This document shows, piece by piece, positions 1 through 6,830 of a DNA stretch of 7,023 bases; the first letter of the stretch is position 1; the number at the start of each line of letters is the position of its first letter. The notes beneath the pieces are model-generated. The model worked only from the letters and a program-made list of their open reading frames with translations, was not told where the DNA came from and did not search any database. The stretch spans positions 1-7,023 of the forward strand of contig PWFZ01000353.1 in NCBI GenBank assembly GCA_003555185.1, written 5' to 3'. The translations under genes were made by a program, and so were the position numbers. The stretch is from Balneolaceae bacterium. GTDB taxonomy: Bacteria > Bacteroidota > Rhodothermia > Balneolales > Balneolaceae.

Positions 1-61
1 TAAGAACTGATATCCCATTTTCTTTAAGGTCTCGTTCCAATCCTGAGCTCATATTTACCAT
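1..61 (-). CDS. Possible start of an unidentified protein, cut by the left window edge
   Basis: A minus-strand reading frame opens at the ATG at 59-61 and stays open for 20 codons to the window edge; it begins MVNMSSGLERDLKENG. A TAA lies in frame just upstream, so the start can only be this ATG or the second one at 50-52. It begins 28 bp after the stop codon of the S24 regulator on the same strand, with no terminator hairpin between them, so it could be the next gene of that operon. No Shine-Dalgarno sequence is visible; the leader is a run of A and T, which is common for genes of this bacterial group. Twenty residues are too few to name a family, and a chance open frame is a real alternative. 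Confidence 0.4.
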   Translation of the reverse strand, partial: MVNMSSGLERDLKENGISVL

Positions 62-89
62 AAAATTTTAATTCAAATATCCAACATTC

Positions 90-785
90 TTACATTGGAT
101 TCGTACTCCATACAACCCTGCCTAGAATTTCAAACCCATCCTGATCTTTCTTAATGGTAATAGACTCGTACTTTTTATTTAAAGTAGTTAGCATCAACTC
201 ATTACCCGGCAATGGCTGAACAATTTTCATCCTCACAAAATCATCATACCGAACAACATATATCCCATCGGAATATGGCTTTACTTGTTGGTTATCGACA
301 AGAATTACCCCGCCTGATTTAACTTCCGGCATCATACAATCATCTTCTACAACCATTGTGAAAGCACCATTGTAATCGTTTTTATCAAGTAACAGGCTCA
401 GGAATTTTCTTGAGAAAGAAATACTTTCCGGCAAAAGTTCACCATCTTGCCCATCCCTTCCATTAATTGAATGCATTTTATAAAGCGGAAAATCATAAAA
501 GTTTGTTTCCGATCCGTTATCAGAAGGTTTATGATTGCTCCCTACACCATCCACATTTTTGAGCATGGTCCCTTCTCCATCAAAAAGCCAGGCCGCATTT
601 ATCTTTTTCTCGTGACTGAGAATCCCATTTAGAAATTCTATTGTTGGAGAAGATTCACCTTTTCTGTACCTGTAATACGTGGCACGGCTACAGCCCCCCA
701 AAGAAGCCATTTCTAATGGCTTTAATCCCAATACCGACTCAAGCTCCTCAAGTCGTTTATACAAATTGCTGCTTTCTTTCTTCAT
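90..785 (-). CDS. HTH-type transcriptional regulator with S24 (LexA/CI-like) C-terminal domain
   Basis: This is a 231-residue cytoplasmic DNA-binding repressor with the layout of phage CI-like regulators. Residues about 8-75 form a helix-turn-helix domain: GCSRATYYRYRKG (31-43) reads as turn plus recognition helix, and INAAWLFDGEGTM (62-74) matches the WLxxGEGxM ending of this repressor domain. A polar linker (about 76-110) leads to an S24/LexA-like domain (about 115-231). The family motif GDSM.P..GD..lVD appears as EDDCMMPEVKSGGVILVD (147-164), so Cys150 occupies the nucleophilic Ser position. K187 in VRMKIVQ sits where the catalytic Lys belongs. No Ala-Gly cleavage site is evident before the domain. 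The ATG at 785 gives the normal family length, and a candidate operator dyad starts 8 bp upstream of it, suggesting autoregulation. There is no integrase or phage structural gene in view, so prophage origin is unproven. Family assignment is firm; the ligand, signal and targets are unknown. Confidence 0.9.
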   Translation of the reverse strand: MKKESSNLYKRLEELESVLGLKPLEMASLGGCSRATYYRYRKGESSPTIEFLNGILSHEKKINAAWLFDGEGTMLKNVDGVGSNHKPSDNGSETNFYDFPLYKMHSINGRDGQDGELLPESISFSRKFLSLLLDKNDYNGAFTMVVEDDCMMPEVKSGGVILVDNQQVKPYSDGIYVVRYDDFVRMKIVQPLPGNELMLTTLNKKYESITIKKDQDGFEILGRVVWSTNPM

Positions 786-792
786 TATTTAC

Positions 793-812
793 TAGTCTTA
801 AAAACGAGACTA
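793..812. promoter_or_regulatory. Candidate operator dyad directly upstream of the S24 regulator
   Basis: The 20 bp TAGTCTTAAAAACGAGACTA have perfect 6-bp inverted arms (TAGTCT at 793-798, AGACTA at 807-812) around an 8-bp centre. The dyad ends 8 bp before the regulator's start codon, in the expected leader of its mRNA. The size and spacing suit a dimeric HTH repressor. Binding is inferred from position and symmetry alone; an RNA stem of the same sequence is an alternative. Confidence 0.5.
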
Positions 813-822
813 AATAACATTT

Positions 823-871
823 TAATCTCAAAATTGATCATATTATATTATCCATGTCATTACTGAGACTA
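823..871 (-). promoter_or_regulatory. Candidate promoter of the S24 regulator with two more operator half-sites
   Basis: On the minus strand a TATAAT box (842-847) lies about 57 bp upstream of the regulator's ATG. The hexamer 17 bp further upstream is not TTGACA-like; it falls inside TAGTCTCA (864-871, reverse complement TGAGACTA). A second copy, TAATCTCA (823-830), lies just downstream of the box, near the predicted transcription start. Both match the arms of the dyad at 793-812 (consensus TAGTCTCA). A repressor on these sites would cover the -35 region, the start site and the leader. The TATAAT box stands in very AT-rich DNA, so it could be chance; FCB bacteria often use a different -7 element (TAnnTTTG), which I do not see here. 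Confidence 0.35.
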
Positions 872-1483
872 TTTACACTTTAATATTAACTATTCAATCT
901 TAAATAAATATTAATTCTTTTCCTAACCCCCATAACTAAACTTGTAGTACTAAAAGGTTAATCTTGAGTAACATCGACAATGAAAAGAATTATCCATTTT
1001 CTTTATTTCAAGGCTTTGCAAACCCCTGCATGAGGTTATTCCGCACCCCGATATGCGCCATCTATCAAGGCCTTTATTCGTGAACCCGGTTTTAATTTGA
1101 TAGTCTTGTTTGTACTTGGCCGGGCATGGCCTTCTATTTTTTATAAATCCACAACTATGTCCGATAATAACTTATATGAACATTGCTTAAGATTTAATAC
1201 GGGAAGTGCTACAAATACATAGGGAAGATCGAATACCCGATCTTTTTTACCTGCTTTCTACTGCTTTTCAATATCAATACCCACATTCTGAGGGCTTCAT
1301 ACGTTGATAGGCTGTGGGCTATTATAGCCCCGGACTTTGCTGAGCTCTTGGTTCGTTTTCGCAAGTCCTTCTTCAAACACAATAACCAAAAATATTGCCA
1401 ATACCTGCTAAACAAAGAATTATGTAATTATTAGTATTCTTTCAGATTCAGTAAGTGCAGACAAGAGGGTGACATCTTTATGA
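872..1483. other. Long intergenic stretch without a convincing gene
   Basis: Between the regulator's promoter region and the oxidoreductase stop codon I find no reading frame with a recognisable product. Positions 872-960 are AT-rich and include the palindrome TAGTACTA (945-952). Positions 980-1083 hold two 17-codon plus-strand frames that overlap as ATGA, with no sign of function. On the minus strand, 1036-1134 is an open tail without a start codon (ends DGAYRGAE, then TAA), and 1297-1407 is another (ends NSPQPINV, then TGA). Both read like degraded gene ends, but I cannot assign them. A 68-codon minus-strand frame at 1209-1415 overlaps the terminator hairpin at 1225-1248 and has no family features. 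A hairpin with GGGCTA/TAGCCC arms and a TTA loop lies at 1316-1330. Confidence 0.6.
1225..1248 (+). terminator. Orphan intrinsic terminator reading rightward
   Basis: A perfect 7-bp stem (AAGATCG at 1225-1231, CGATCTT at 1238-1244) closes a 6-nt AATACC loop and runs straight into a plus-strand T tract (1243-1248). The opposite strand has no T tract after the stem, so it should act on rightward transcripts only. No plus-strand gene lies upstream in the window, because the regulator at 90-785 points the other way. It may end a small RNA or be left over from a lost gene. Confidence 0.5.
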
Positions 1484-2488
1484 TTAAGATTTCATGACTT
1501 CAGAAAATAGTTGATGCGATTTTAGCCTTTCGTCATGATCGTACACATATGATGCCATCATTACTTCATCAGCTTCGGTTTCCTCCAAAAAAACGGTGAT
1601 CTCTCTTTTAATTTTTTCTTTGTTGCCGATTAATGAGCAGGTAAGCAATTGCTCCACTGCCATTTTTTGATGAATATCCCAAACTCGGCTCATATCATCT
1701 ACAGGTGGCTGCATGGGCTTTCGGTCACCCGTTACCACTCCCATAAACATCTGTTTCATAGAGGACGAAAGATATTCAGCCTGGTCATCAGTATCTGCTG
1801 CAACAACGTTAATACCGGGCATTACATACGGCTTTTCTAATTGTTTAGATGGCTTGAATCGCTGTCGGTAAATGCGAATTGCAGGCATCAACTGCTGTGG
1901 CGCAAAGTGGCTGGCAAAAGCATACGGCAAGCCCAATTCTGCAGCGAGATAAGCACTATCTGTACTCGATCCTAAAATCCAGATGGGAACATTTGTCCCC
2001 TCTCCGGGAATAGCTCTCACTTTACTGTTTTGATTATCAGCCGAAAGGTACTGCTGAAGAAGCTTTACATTTTCAGGAAACCGCTGGACTTCCTGCATAC
2101 GATTTTCACGGATCGCATTTGCCGTAACCTGATCTGTACCGGGAGCACGACCCAATCCTAAATCAATCCGATTCGGATACATTGTGGCTAATGTACCAAA
2201 CTGCTCTGCGATCACTAATGGAGAGTGATTTGGCAGCATCACACCACCTGACCCCACTCGAATGGTATTTGTTGCTTCTGCAATATGCCCAAGCAGAACG
2301 GAAGTCGCAGAACTGGCAATATTTTCCATATTGTGATGCTCAGCCATCCAAAAGCGGCTATAACCATATTTCTCTGCATGAACTGCCAAATCCCGGCTAT
2401 TGCGAATTGCACCGGCCACCGAACCTCCCTGCGTAACTACGGCTAAATCTAAAACTGAAAAGGGTATTGAAGATAGTTTATGGATCAT
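1484..2488 (-). CDS. LLM-class flavin-dependent oxidoreductase (luciferase-like monooxygenase, YhbW type)
   Basis: This 334-residue cytoplasmic protein is a bacterial-luciferase-like (LLM) flavin-dependent oxidoreductase, expected to use reduced flavin (FMNH2) and O2 on an unknown substrate. It closely resembles E. coli YhbW and the MsnO8-like subgroup along its whole length. The signatures in order are SVLDLA (11-16), WMAEHHN (47-53), [14 protein letters not shown] (78-91), [14 protein letters not shown] (107-120), ILGSS (171-175), [12 protein letters not shown] (186-197) and the C-terminal ETEADEVM (303-310). The length is normal for the family and no key motif is missing. The ATG at 2488 is favoured because it precedes SVLDLA by 10 residues as in relatives, and a GAGG (complement of 2500-2503) stands 11 nt upstream. 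It is transcribed alone, divergently from the AI-2E permease, with a perfect palindrome 33 bp before its start. There is no luxB-like partner or flavin reductase nearby, so bioluminescence is not implied. Confidence 0.95.
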   Translation of the reverse strand: MIHKLSSIPFSVLDLAVVTQGGSVAGAIRNSRDLAVHAEKYGYSRFWMAEHHNMENIASSATSVLLGHIAEATNTIRVGSGGVMLPNHSPLVIAEQFGTLATMYPNRIDLGLGRAPGTDQVTANAIRENRMQEVQRFPENVKLLQQYLSADNQNSKVRAIPGEGTNVPIWILGSSTDSAYLAAELGLPYAFASHFAPQQLMPAIRIYRQRFKPSKQLEKPYVMPGINVVAADTDDQAEYLSSSMKQMFMGVVTGDRKPMQPPVDDMSRVWDIHQKMAVEQLLTCSLIGNKEKIKREITVFLEETEADEVMMASYVYDHDERLKSHQLFSEVMKS

Positions 2489-2521
2489 TACTTAATGTGC
2501 CTCATTTTTTTAATACAACAA

Positions 2522-2537
2522 GATAGTTTCAACTATC
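2522..2537. promoter_or_regulatory. Perfect palindrome in the divergent promoter region, candidate operator
   Basis: GATAGTTTCAACTATC has 7-bp arms (GATAGTT/AACTATC) around a TC centre, 33 bp upstream of the oxidoreductase ATG and within the divergent gap shared with the AI-2E gene. Its right half, ACTATCAT (2532-2539), recurs at 2610-2617. Perfect symmetry and placement suit an operator for a dimeric regulator. As RNA it would need part of the arms to form a loop, and no T tract follows, so a terminator is unlikely. The cognate regulator is unknown. Confidence 0.4.
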
Positions 2538-2605
2538 ATTGGTATATCAATCCACTTTTATTTAGTCACCAAGACCAGACATTTATTTTTAAATCAGAAG
2601 GTCCC

Positions 2606-2617
2606 TGAGACTATCAT
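2606..2617. promoter_or_regulatory. Extra copy of the TGAGACTA half-site between the divergent genes
   Basis: TGAGACTATCAT contains the same 9 bp (TGAGACTAT) found at 864-872 upstream of the S24 regulator, and also the ACTATCAT half of the palindrome at 2522-2537. No inverted partner at the 20-bp spacing of the 793-812 dyad is visible. It may be a weak regulator site linking these genes to the S24 repressor, or coincidence in AT-rich DNA. Confidence 0.2.
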
Positions 2618-2712
2618 CAAATATTATAAATGGTAACAGAATATTTTTTTTAGGATAAACCTTTACTATTTATACATTAATAGAGAGAGAGGGAAACAAA
2701 AGAAGAGAGAGC

Positions 2713-3738
2713 ATGAAATTCTTACCTAAAGCCACTTATTTACTTGTGTTTTTAGCAGCAATTTTGCTGTTTCTCTATCATTTAAGCAGTTTACTCGTAC
2801 CTCTTACTTTGGGAGTATATTTGGCAATGCTGATTGTGCCATTCACCAGGTTTTTAGAGAGGTATAAGGCTCACAAAATTTTATCCTCGTTAATCAGTGC
2901 ATTTACGCTGTTCATTTTATCAGGGTTATTCTTCTATATGCTTTTCTATCAGATCACACTATTTGCCGAAGAAATGGATTTAATAGAAGAACAACTAACT
3001 TCGGCAGTTGAAAGAGTGCAACAGGAAATCACCTCTATAACAGGGATGACCCTCGAAGAACAAAACGAGGTTGTTAATACAGAAACACTGTTGAAGTTTA
3101 TTGAAGATAGCATAGCAGGAGTAGTTGGCGGAATTTTAATATTTACAGGCAACTTTCTATTAGTCTTCGCCTACGTTTTCCTGATACTTCTGTATCGCGA
3201 TAAATTTTTTGATTTTATTATTTCGCTTTATCCCACCCATAAAGAGAAAGAAAATACCAGAGATGCCTTAAAAGAAATCAGTAAGGTTATTTTCCATTAT
3301 TTATGGGGACGGCTACAGGTGATGCTTGCCCTTGCGATAATGTATATCGCTGCATTTTTAATTTTTGGACTCCCCTATGCACTGCTTATCACACTCTTTG
3401 GAGCTTTAATTACCATTATTCCTTACATTGGCCCGCTTGTCAGTGGTATTGTACCTATAACTTTTGCACTTATATTCTTTGATGAATTTTCTTACATCCT
3501 CATTTTCTCGACCTGTATCGTTATAATTCAGTTGATTGAAAGCTATGTATTTGAACCTTTTTTTCTCTCAAGGGAGGTTAAACTAAATGCACTTGTAGTG
3601 GTGATTTCAGTGCTTTTAGGAGGGTATATTTGGGGAATTCCCGGAATGATCTTATTTGTACCTATGATTGCCACAGTCAAAATCATTTCTAATCACTCCG
3701 AAAACCTAAAACCATTAGGAACACTTTTGGGCAAATAG
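2713..3738 (+). CDS. AI-2E family transporter (PerM/YdiK/TqsA-like permease)
   Basis: This 341-residue inner-membrane protein belongs to the AI-2E transporter family (Pfam PF01594, formerly UPF0118). Hydrophobic stretches suggest about eight membrane segments near residues 8-24, 27-44, 57-80, 138-161, 201-220, 222-252, 258-276 and 292-325. A long acidic, helical extracytoplasmic or linker section lies at 84-135, as is usual for the family. Family hallmarks are the IPYIGP motif (236-241), the E280-P281 pair after segment 7, and the C-terminal run GGYIWGIPGMILFVPMIA (303-320). The length is ordinary. The start is preceded by a purine-rich leader (2683-2712) with AGAGAG close to the ATG as ribosome binding site. 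Substrates differ across the family: E. coli TqsA was proposed to export the quorum signal AI-2, while other members move Na+/Li+ against H+. The sequence does not decide between these. It is a single-gene unit, divergent from the oxidoreductase. Confidence 0.93.
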   Translation: MKFLPKATYLLVFLAAILLFLYHLSSLLVPLTLGVYLAMLIVPFTRFLERYKAHKILSSLISAFTLFILSGLFFYMLFYQITLFAEEMDLIEEQLTSAVERVQQEITSITGMTLEEQNEVVNTETLLKFIEDSIAGVVGGILIFTGNFLLVFAYVFLILLYRDKFFDFIISLYPTHKEKENTRDALKEISKVIFHYLWGRLQVMLALAIMYIAAFLIFGLPYALLITLFGALITIIPYIGPLVSGIVPITFALIFFDEFSYILIFSTCIVIIQLIESYVFEPFFLSREVKLNALVVVISVLLGGYIWGIPGMILFVPMIATVKIISNHSENLKPLGTLLGK

Positions 3739-3772
3739 TAAGCCTGCAAGGCAAAAGTGAAAAGTGAATAAC

Positions 3773-3835
3773 AACCCGGCCTATGGTTCGTGGAGGCGAC
3801 CAGCTAGCGGGGAATCTACTATGGATAATGGATTC
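3773..3835. repeat. GC-rich, hairpin-prone block in the convergent intergenic gap
   Basis: In the 149-bp gap between two convergent genes, about 3775-3812 is markedly richer in G and C than its surroundings. It can fold as GGTTCG (3785-3790) with CGACC (3797-3801) around TGGAGG with one bulged T, or as AACC (3773-3776) with GGTT (3785-3788). GAATC (3812-3816) and GATTC (3831-3835) form a further inverted pair enclosing a repeated ATGGAT. A small GCCT/AGGC hairpin with a 3-nt loop sits at 3742-3752, just after the AI-2E stop. None carries a proper T tract, so these are not classic intrinsic terminators. The block could be an interspersed palindromic element; only one copy is in the window. Confidence 0.25.
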
Positions 3836-3887
3836 AGCCTTAGAAAAAATACTCCAAAATGACTAAATATAGACCTATTCTTATTGA

Positions 3888-6602
3888 TTACGACCCAAAC
3901 CAATAACTCGCTTTCACCAGGAAAATATTGGTGGGGTTCGACCGGAATAGCTCTCCCATATCCCTCCCAAAATCAAAATTACCGGTATCTGCAAAATCAT
4001 CGCGTTGTTGCTGCCACACCAGAAACAGTGTGGATCCGGGACGATATTCCCATCTAAAAACGGCATTTCCCTGAATCGACCGAAAGTTAAAATCAGGATT
4101 CCCAAAGCTGAAGTTTGAGGAGCTTGTTCCGTCAGGATCAACCGTATACTGCCCGCCACTTTCCGAGATGCTACCGGTATTCTCCCCATACTGATTGAAA
4201 TCGAATGTACGAGGTGCTGCCAGCTCTTTGAAATTGCTATAACTACCTGATGAAACAAAAGGTCGCACGTAAGTCTGAAGACTCATTGTCGGTGAGAATG
4301 TCCAATCTAACCGAAAGTTACCAATAAGTGTTGTTTGATCAATTTCGGAGAATACGTAACGGTTTCCAAAAGTGAAGTTTGCTCCTGCATCCGGTGCGGT
4401 TGTGATATACTGGGCCATATTTTTGCTTCTTACGTACTGAGGTGTGAAACTGATTTGAAGCGAAGGATTTGGCCTCACACTAAATCCCGAAAAATAACTG
4501 TGAGTTGCTCCGCCCCCCGATTCAAATCTTTGGAAAGTGCCCAAATTAAAAGAAATAGCCTTATTAGGGTTGCTGCTAATATTAATATTGCCACCAAAAC
4601 TCTCCGGGGAGATCATCACCGGTCCGCCTCGGGTAAGTCGATCTGAATCTTCTCGAGGATTATAATTTATATTGTAATTTGTGCTCCATTGATTATTGAA
4701 TCGAAGATTGCCTCCGCTTCCGTAACCCTGGTTAATATGATCACCATCGTAATTCCAGGCATTGCTTGTAAAAAGGTAGAATTCATAATATTGAAACCAT
4801 TCCGGATCTGTATTCCTGTAAACGATTCCTCCTTCTACAGCTCTATAATCAGCACGGTTTTGAAAGCCCATGTCATTCACCTCATATCCGGGACTTGCCT
4901 CAGAATAAGTAACGGACCCAAGCCATCTATCCCCTCCTTGTTTTTGCAAGCTCACCTCCCCGGCAAAACCGGCAAGTGTTGTTAAATCCTGATCCAGCTC
5001 AAGTTTTCCGGAATCCACCCGATTAAAGTACCGTACCGGCGATTGCTGAGCCAACGCAATCGATTCTGAGGATCCGTTAATGACGCTGTAAGAAATTGCA
5101 CCGCTGGCAACCCAATTTCGATTGTTAAAATTATGCTCAAAATCCACTCCGCCTAAGTACGCCGATGATCGAAGAAAATTCTCAAAATACGTTCCACCAA
5201 TACTCCGGTTTACAGCGCTAAAAAAACCACCTGCATAGGTACCTCCATTATTAAAATCTTTTTTGGTACGCGTAACCAGGTAATTGGTCATCGGCTCAAC
5301 AGCTATATTTTCTCTTGAACCCGATGGAGTTTGAAAACGCGCATTCTCCTGAAGTGTAACTGCATTTAGAGCGCCAATAGACCACCCTGACTCGGTTTTC
5401 CCACTCAGCTTTACAGCCGTTGCTATCGTTGTATGATCACGTTGATCTGTAAACTCTGCACTCTCGCCGGCCCTCGTGGGACTTCCTTGTGGTGCACGGC
5501 CAATTCGGCGCGAATAGAACGTTCTGGGATTCCCATAACTGCTAAAGGTTTTAGTACTTCCAAACTGAAAAATTTCATTCCCTTCCAAAAAGAACGGGCG
5601 CCGTTCAGAAAAGAAGTTTTCATTCGCCGAAAGGTTAATCACGGATGGATCTGCTTCAACCTGACCAAAGTCAGGATTTATAGTGACCGTAAGGGTGATA
5701 TCAGAGGTGAGTCCATACTTTATATCACCACCCAAATTACCGCCAAAATTGTTCCTATTATAGAATGTATCACCGGTTCCCGGGTCGGGTGCACGAAGTA
5801 GATTGCCGGCGGCATATGGCATAATTTCCAGCCGGGTTGGTTCTTCAAGTCCTCGAATACCATTTAAACGCCCAAACCTTGATACCAATCTGTTTTCATT
5901 TTGTGATGTGGGGGCCCAAAAGGAAACCTCTCCATTTCGCGCAATTCTGCGCTGAAAATTTACTGCCCATGTTTGTTCATTATTCGCTGAACTGAAGCGC
6001 AGCTGCGAAAGGGGAATACGGATTTCTGCTGACCAGCCATTTTCATGAATTTGTGTTTTCGCCTCCCAAACTGCATCCCAAAGTAAATCTTCTTTGGAAT
6101 CATCGTAATACAATACATCTTTTTGAACCCCTCGTGGATTTACCGCAAAAGAGAACGCTGTACGGCTGTCGTTATAGCTATCGAAACTCACATACACCCA
6201 ATCACTGGGCTGATTTCCATCACGCCTGAATAAGGGAGCCATTATAGAGTCGGGAGCAGTATCATATGCCATAAAGCCAACATAAATAGCGTCATTCGTA
6301 TACAAAAGTCTCACTTCTGTTTTTTCTGTGGCATTACGTCCATTATCGGGAAAACGCTGCGTAAATTCCGTTGCCACCGGTGCCTTTTCCCAGCTCTCCT
6401 CATCCAAAAACCCATCAATTGTTATAAACTCATTCTCCTCCAATCTTACTGCCGTCATTACCGGATTATTTGCTGTTCCCACTCGTATATCACGACTTGC
6501 TCCGGATACCGTATTTGTATCACGTTCATGTACGACTGACTCTTGCGCTGATGCAGTTGTGCAAAGAAGAATCAATGCTAATAGGGTTAGTAGTAATTTC
6601 AT
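3888..6602 (-). CDS. CBM9-like/DUF5916 outer-membrane beta-barrel protein
   Basis: This is a 904-residue exported protein. Residues 1-19 are a clear signal peptide (MKLLLTLLALILLCTTASA, likely cut before QES). Residues about 50-235 resemble a carbohydrate-binding family 9-like beta-sandwich: ITIDGFLDEESWEKAP (60-75), YVGFMAYD (107-114), FAVNPRGVQKD (152-162), WDAVWEAKT (175-183), GWSAEIRIPLSQLRF (189-203) and WAVNFQRRI (212-220). From about 250 it carries the DUF5916 domain, with the hallmark NPDFGQVEADPSVINLS (309-325) and ENFFSERRPFFLEGNEIF (328-345). The rest is alternating aromatic/polar strands rich in Asn, Gly and Tyr, ending FLVKASYWFGS, as in a membrane barrel that closes at the C-terminus. 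The length is near the upper range of the family. No reaction is established for DUF5916 proteins; a role in binding or passage of a surface ligand is inference. The start is fixed by the signal peptide and an AAGGAG site 7 nt upstream. No SusC/SusD pair or glycoside hydrolase is adjacent, so a sugar-utilisation role is not supported by context. Confidence 0.92.
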   Translation of the reverse strand: MKLLLTLLALILLCTTASAQESVVHERDTNTVSGASRDIRVGTANNPVMTAVRLEENEFITIDGFLDEESWEKAPVATEFTQRFPDNGRNATEKTEVRLLYTNDAIYVGFMAYDTAPDSIMAPLFRRDGNQPSDWVYVSFDSYNDSRTAFSFAVNPRGVQKDVLYYDDSKEDLLWDAVWEAKTQIHENGWSAEIRIPLSQLRFSSANNEQTWAVNFQRRIARNGEVSFWAPTSQNENRLVSRFGRLNGIRGLEEPTRLEIMPYAAGNLLRAPDPGTGDTFYNRNNFGGNLGGDIKYGLTSDITLTVTINPDFGQVEADPSVINLSANENFFSERRPFFLEGNEIFQFGSTKTFSSYGNPRTFYSRRIGRAPQGSPTRAGESAEFTDQRDHTTIATAVKLSGKTESGWSIGALNAVTLQENARFQTPSGSRENIAVEPMTNYLVTRTKKDFNNGGTYAGGFFSAVNRSIGGTYFENFLRSSAYLGGVDFEHNFNNRNWVASGAISYSVINGSSESIALAQQSPVRYFNRVDSGKLELDQDLTTLAGFAGEVSLQKQGGDRWLGSVTYSEASPGYEVNDMGFQNRADYRAVEGGIVYRNTDPEWFQYYEFYLFTSNAWNYDGDHINQGYGSGGNLRFNNQWSTNYNINYNPREDSDRLTRGGPVMISPESFGGNINISSNPNKAISFNLGTFQRFESGGGATHSYFSGFSVRPNPSLQISFTPQYVRSKNMAQYITTAPDAGANFTFGNRYVFSEIDQTTLIGNFRLDWTFSPTMSLQTYVRPFVSSGSYSNFKELAAPRTFDFNQYGENTGSISESGGQYTVDPDGTSSSNFSFGNPDFNFRSIQGNAVFRWEYRPGSTLFLVWQQQRDDFADTGNFDFGRDMGELFRSNPTNIFLVKASYWFGS

Positions 6603-6609
6603 CTGTTAT

Positions 6610-6615
6610 CTCCTT
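6610..6615 (-). promoter_or_regulatory. Strong Shine-Dalgarno site of the DUF5916 gene
   Basis: The minus strand reads AAGGAG followed by ATAACAG and the ATG at 6600-6602, a 7-nt spacing. It is the clearest ribosome binding site in the window and decides the start. Further upstream, between here and the terminator at 6793, the only other structure I see is the 8-bp palindrome ATTCGAAT (6653-6660). No convincing -33/-7 or -35/-10 pair stands out, although a promoter for the DUF5916 gene must lie in 6616-6792. Confidence 0.7.
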
Positions 6616-6792
6616 AATATTAAAATCCTGTAATTAACTCTGCTCCATCACTATTCGAATTGAGTAGGAAATAGTTTCACCTCAAATCCAAATTGTTAGT
6701 AAGTCCAGTATTTTCAATAACCAATTGATGTGGCTTATAGAATCGGTGTAAAGGAGAGAATGATTTTACTAAAACCTTCCGAGGGTTGCTCC

Positions 6793-6830
6793 AAAAAAAA
6801 GACCCACAGTGTCTGGATAGACAGTGCGGG
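6793..6830 (-). terminator. Intrinsic terminator of the quinone oxidoreductase gene
   Basis: On the minus strand CCCGCACTGTCT, loop ATCC and AGACACTGTGGG (6830 down to 6803) form a 12-bp stem with one G-U pair and one C-C mismatch, followed by TC and eight Ts (6800-6793). It lies 53 bp after the dehydrogenase stop codon and has no T tract in the other direction. It separates that gene from the DUF5916 gene. A weak second hairpin (CCT/AGG, loop CGGA, then TTTT) follows at about 6773-6785. Confidence 0.85.

Noticed and set aside
90..785. S24 regulator as evidence of a prophage
   Set aside because: No integrase, attachment-site repeat, excisionase or structural phage gene is in the window, and flanking genes are ordinary metabolic or membrane genes.
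1209..1415. 68-codon minus-strand frame
   Set aside because: No recognisable motif, it runs through the terminator hairpin at 1225-1248, and the neighbouring frame over 1297-1407 looks more protein-like. Not supported as a gene.
1649..2436. Two plus-strand frames (1649-1840 and 2182-2436) opposite the oxidoreductase
   Set aside because: They lie wholly inside a strongly conserved gene on the other strand and have no family features; shadows.
2683..2712. Purine repeat (AGAGAG tracts) before the AI-2E gene
   Set aside because: Looks like a simple-sequence or contingency tract, but the runs are short and it sits where the ribosome binding site is expected; treated as leader and ribosome binding site.
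3742..3752. GCCT/AGGC hairpin after the AI-2E stop as a terminator
   Set aside because: Only 4 bp of stem and no T tract follows on the plus strand; too weak to call an intrinsic terminator.
3914..6633. Several frames of 66-122 codons overlapping the DUF5916 gene on both strands
   Set aside because: All fall within the 904-codon gene, or in the case of 6328-6633 extend only slightly past its start, and show no protein family; shadows of the long gene.
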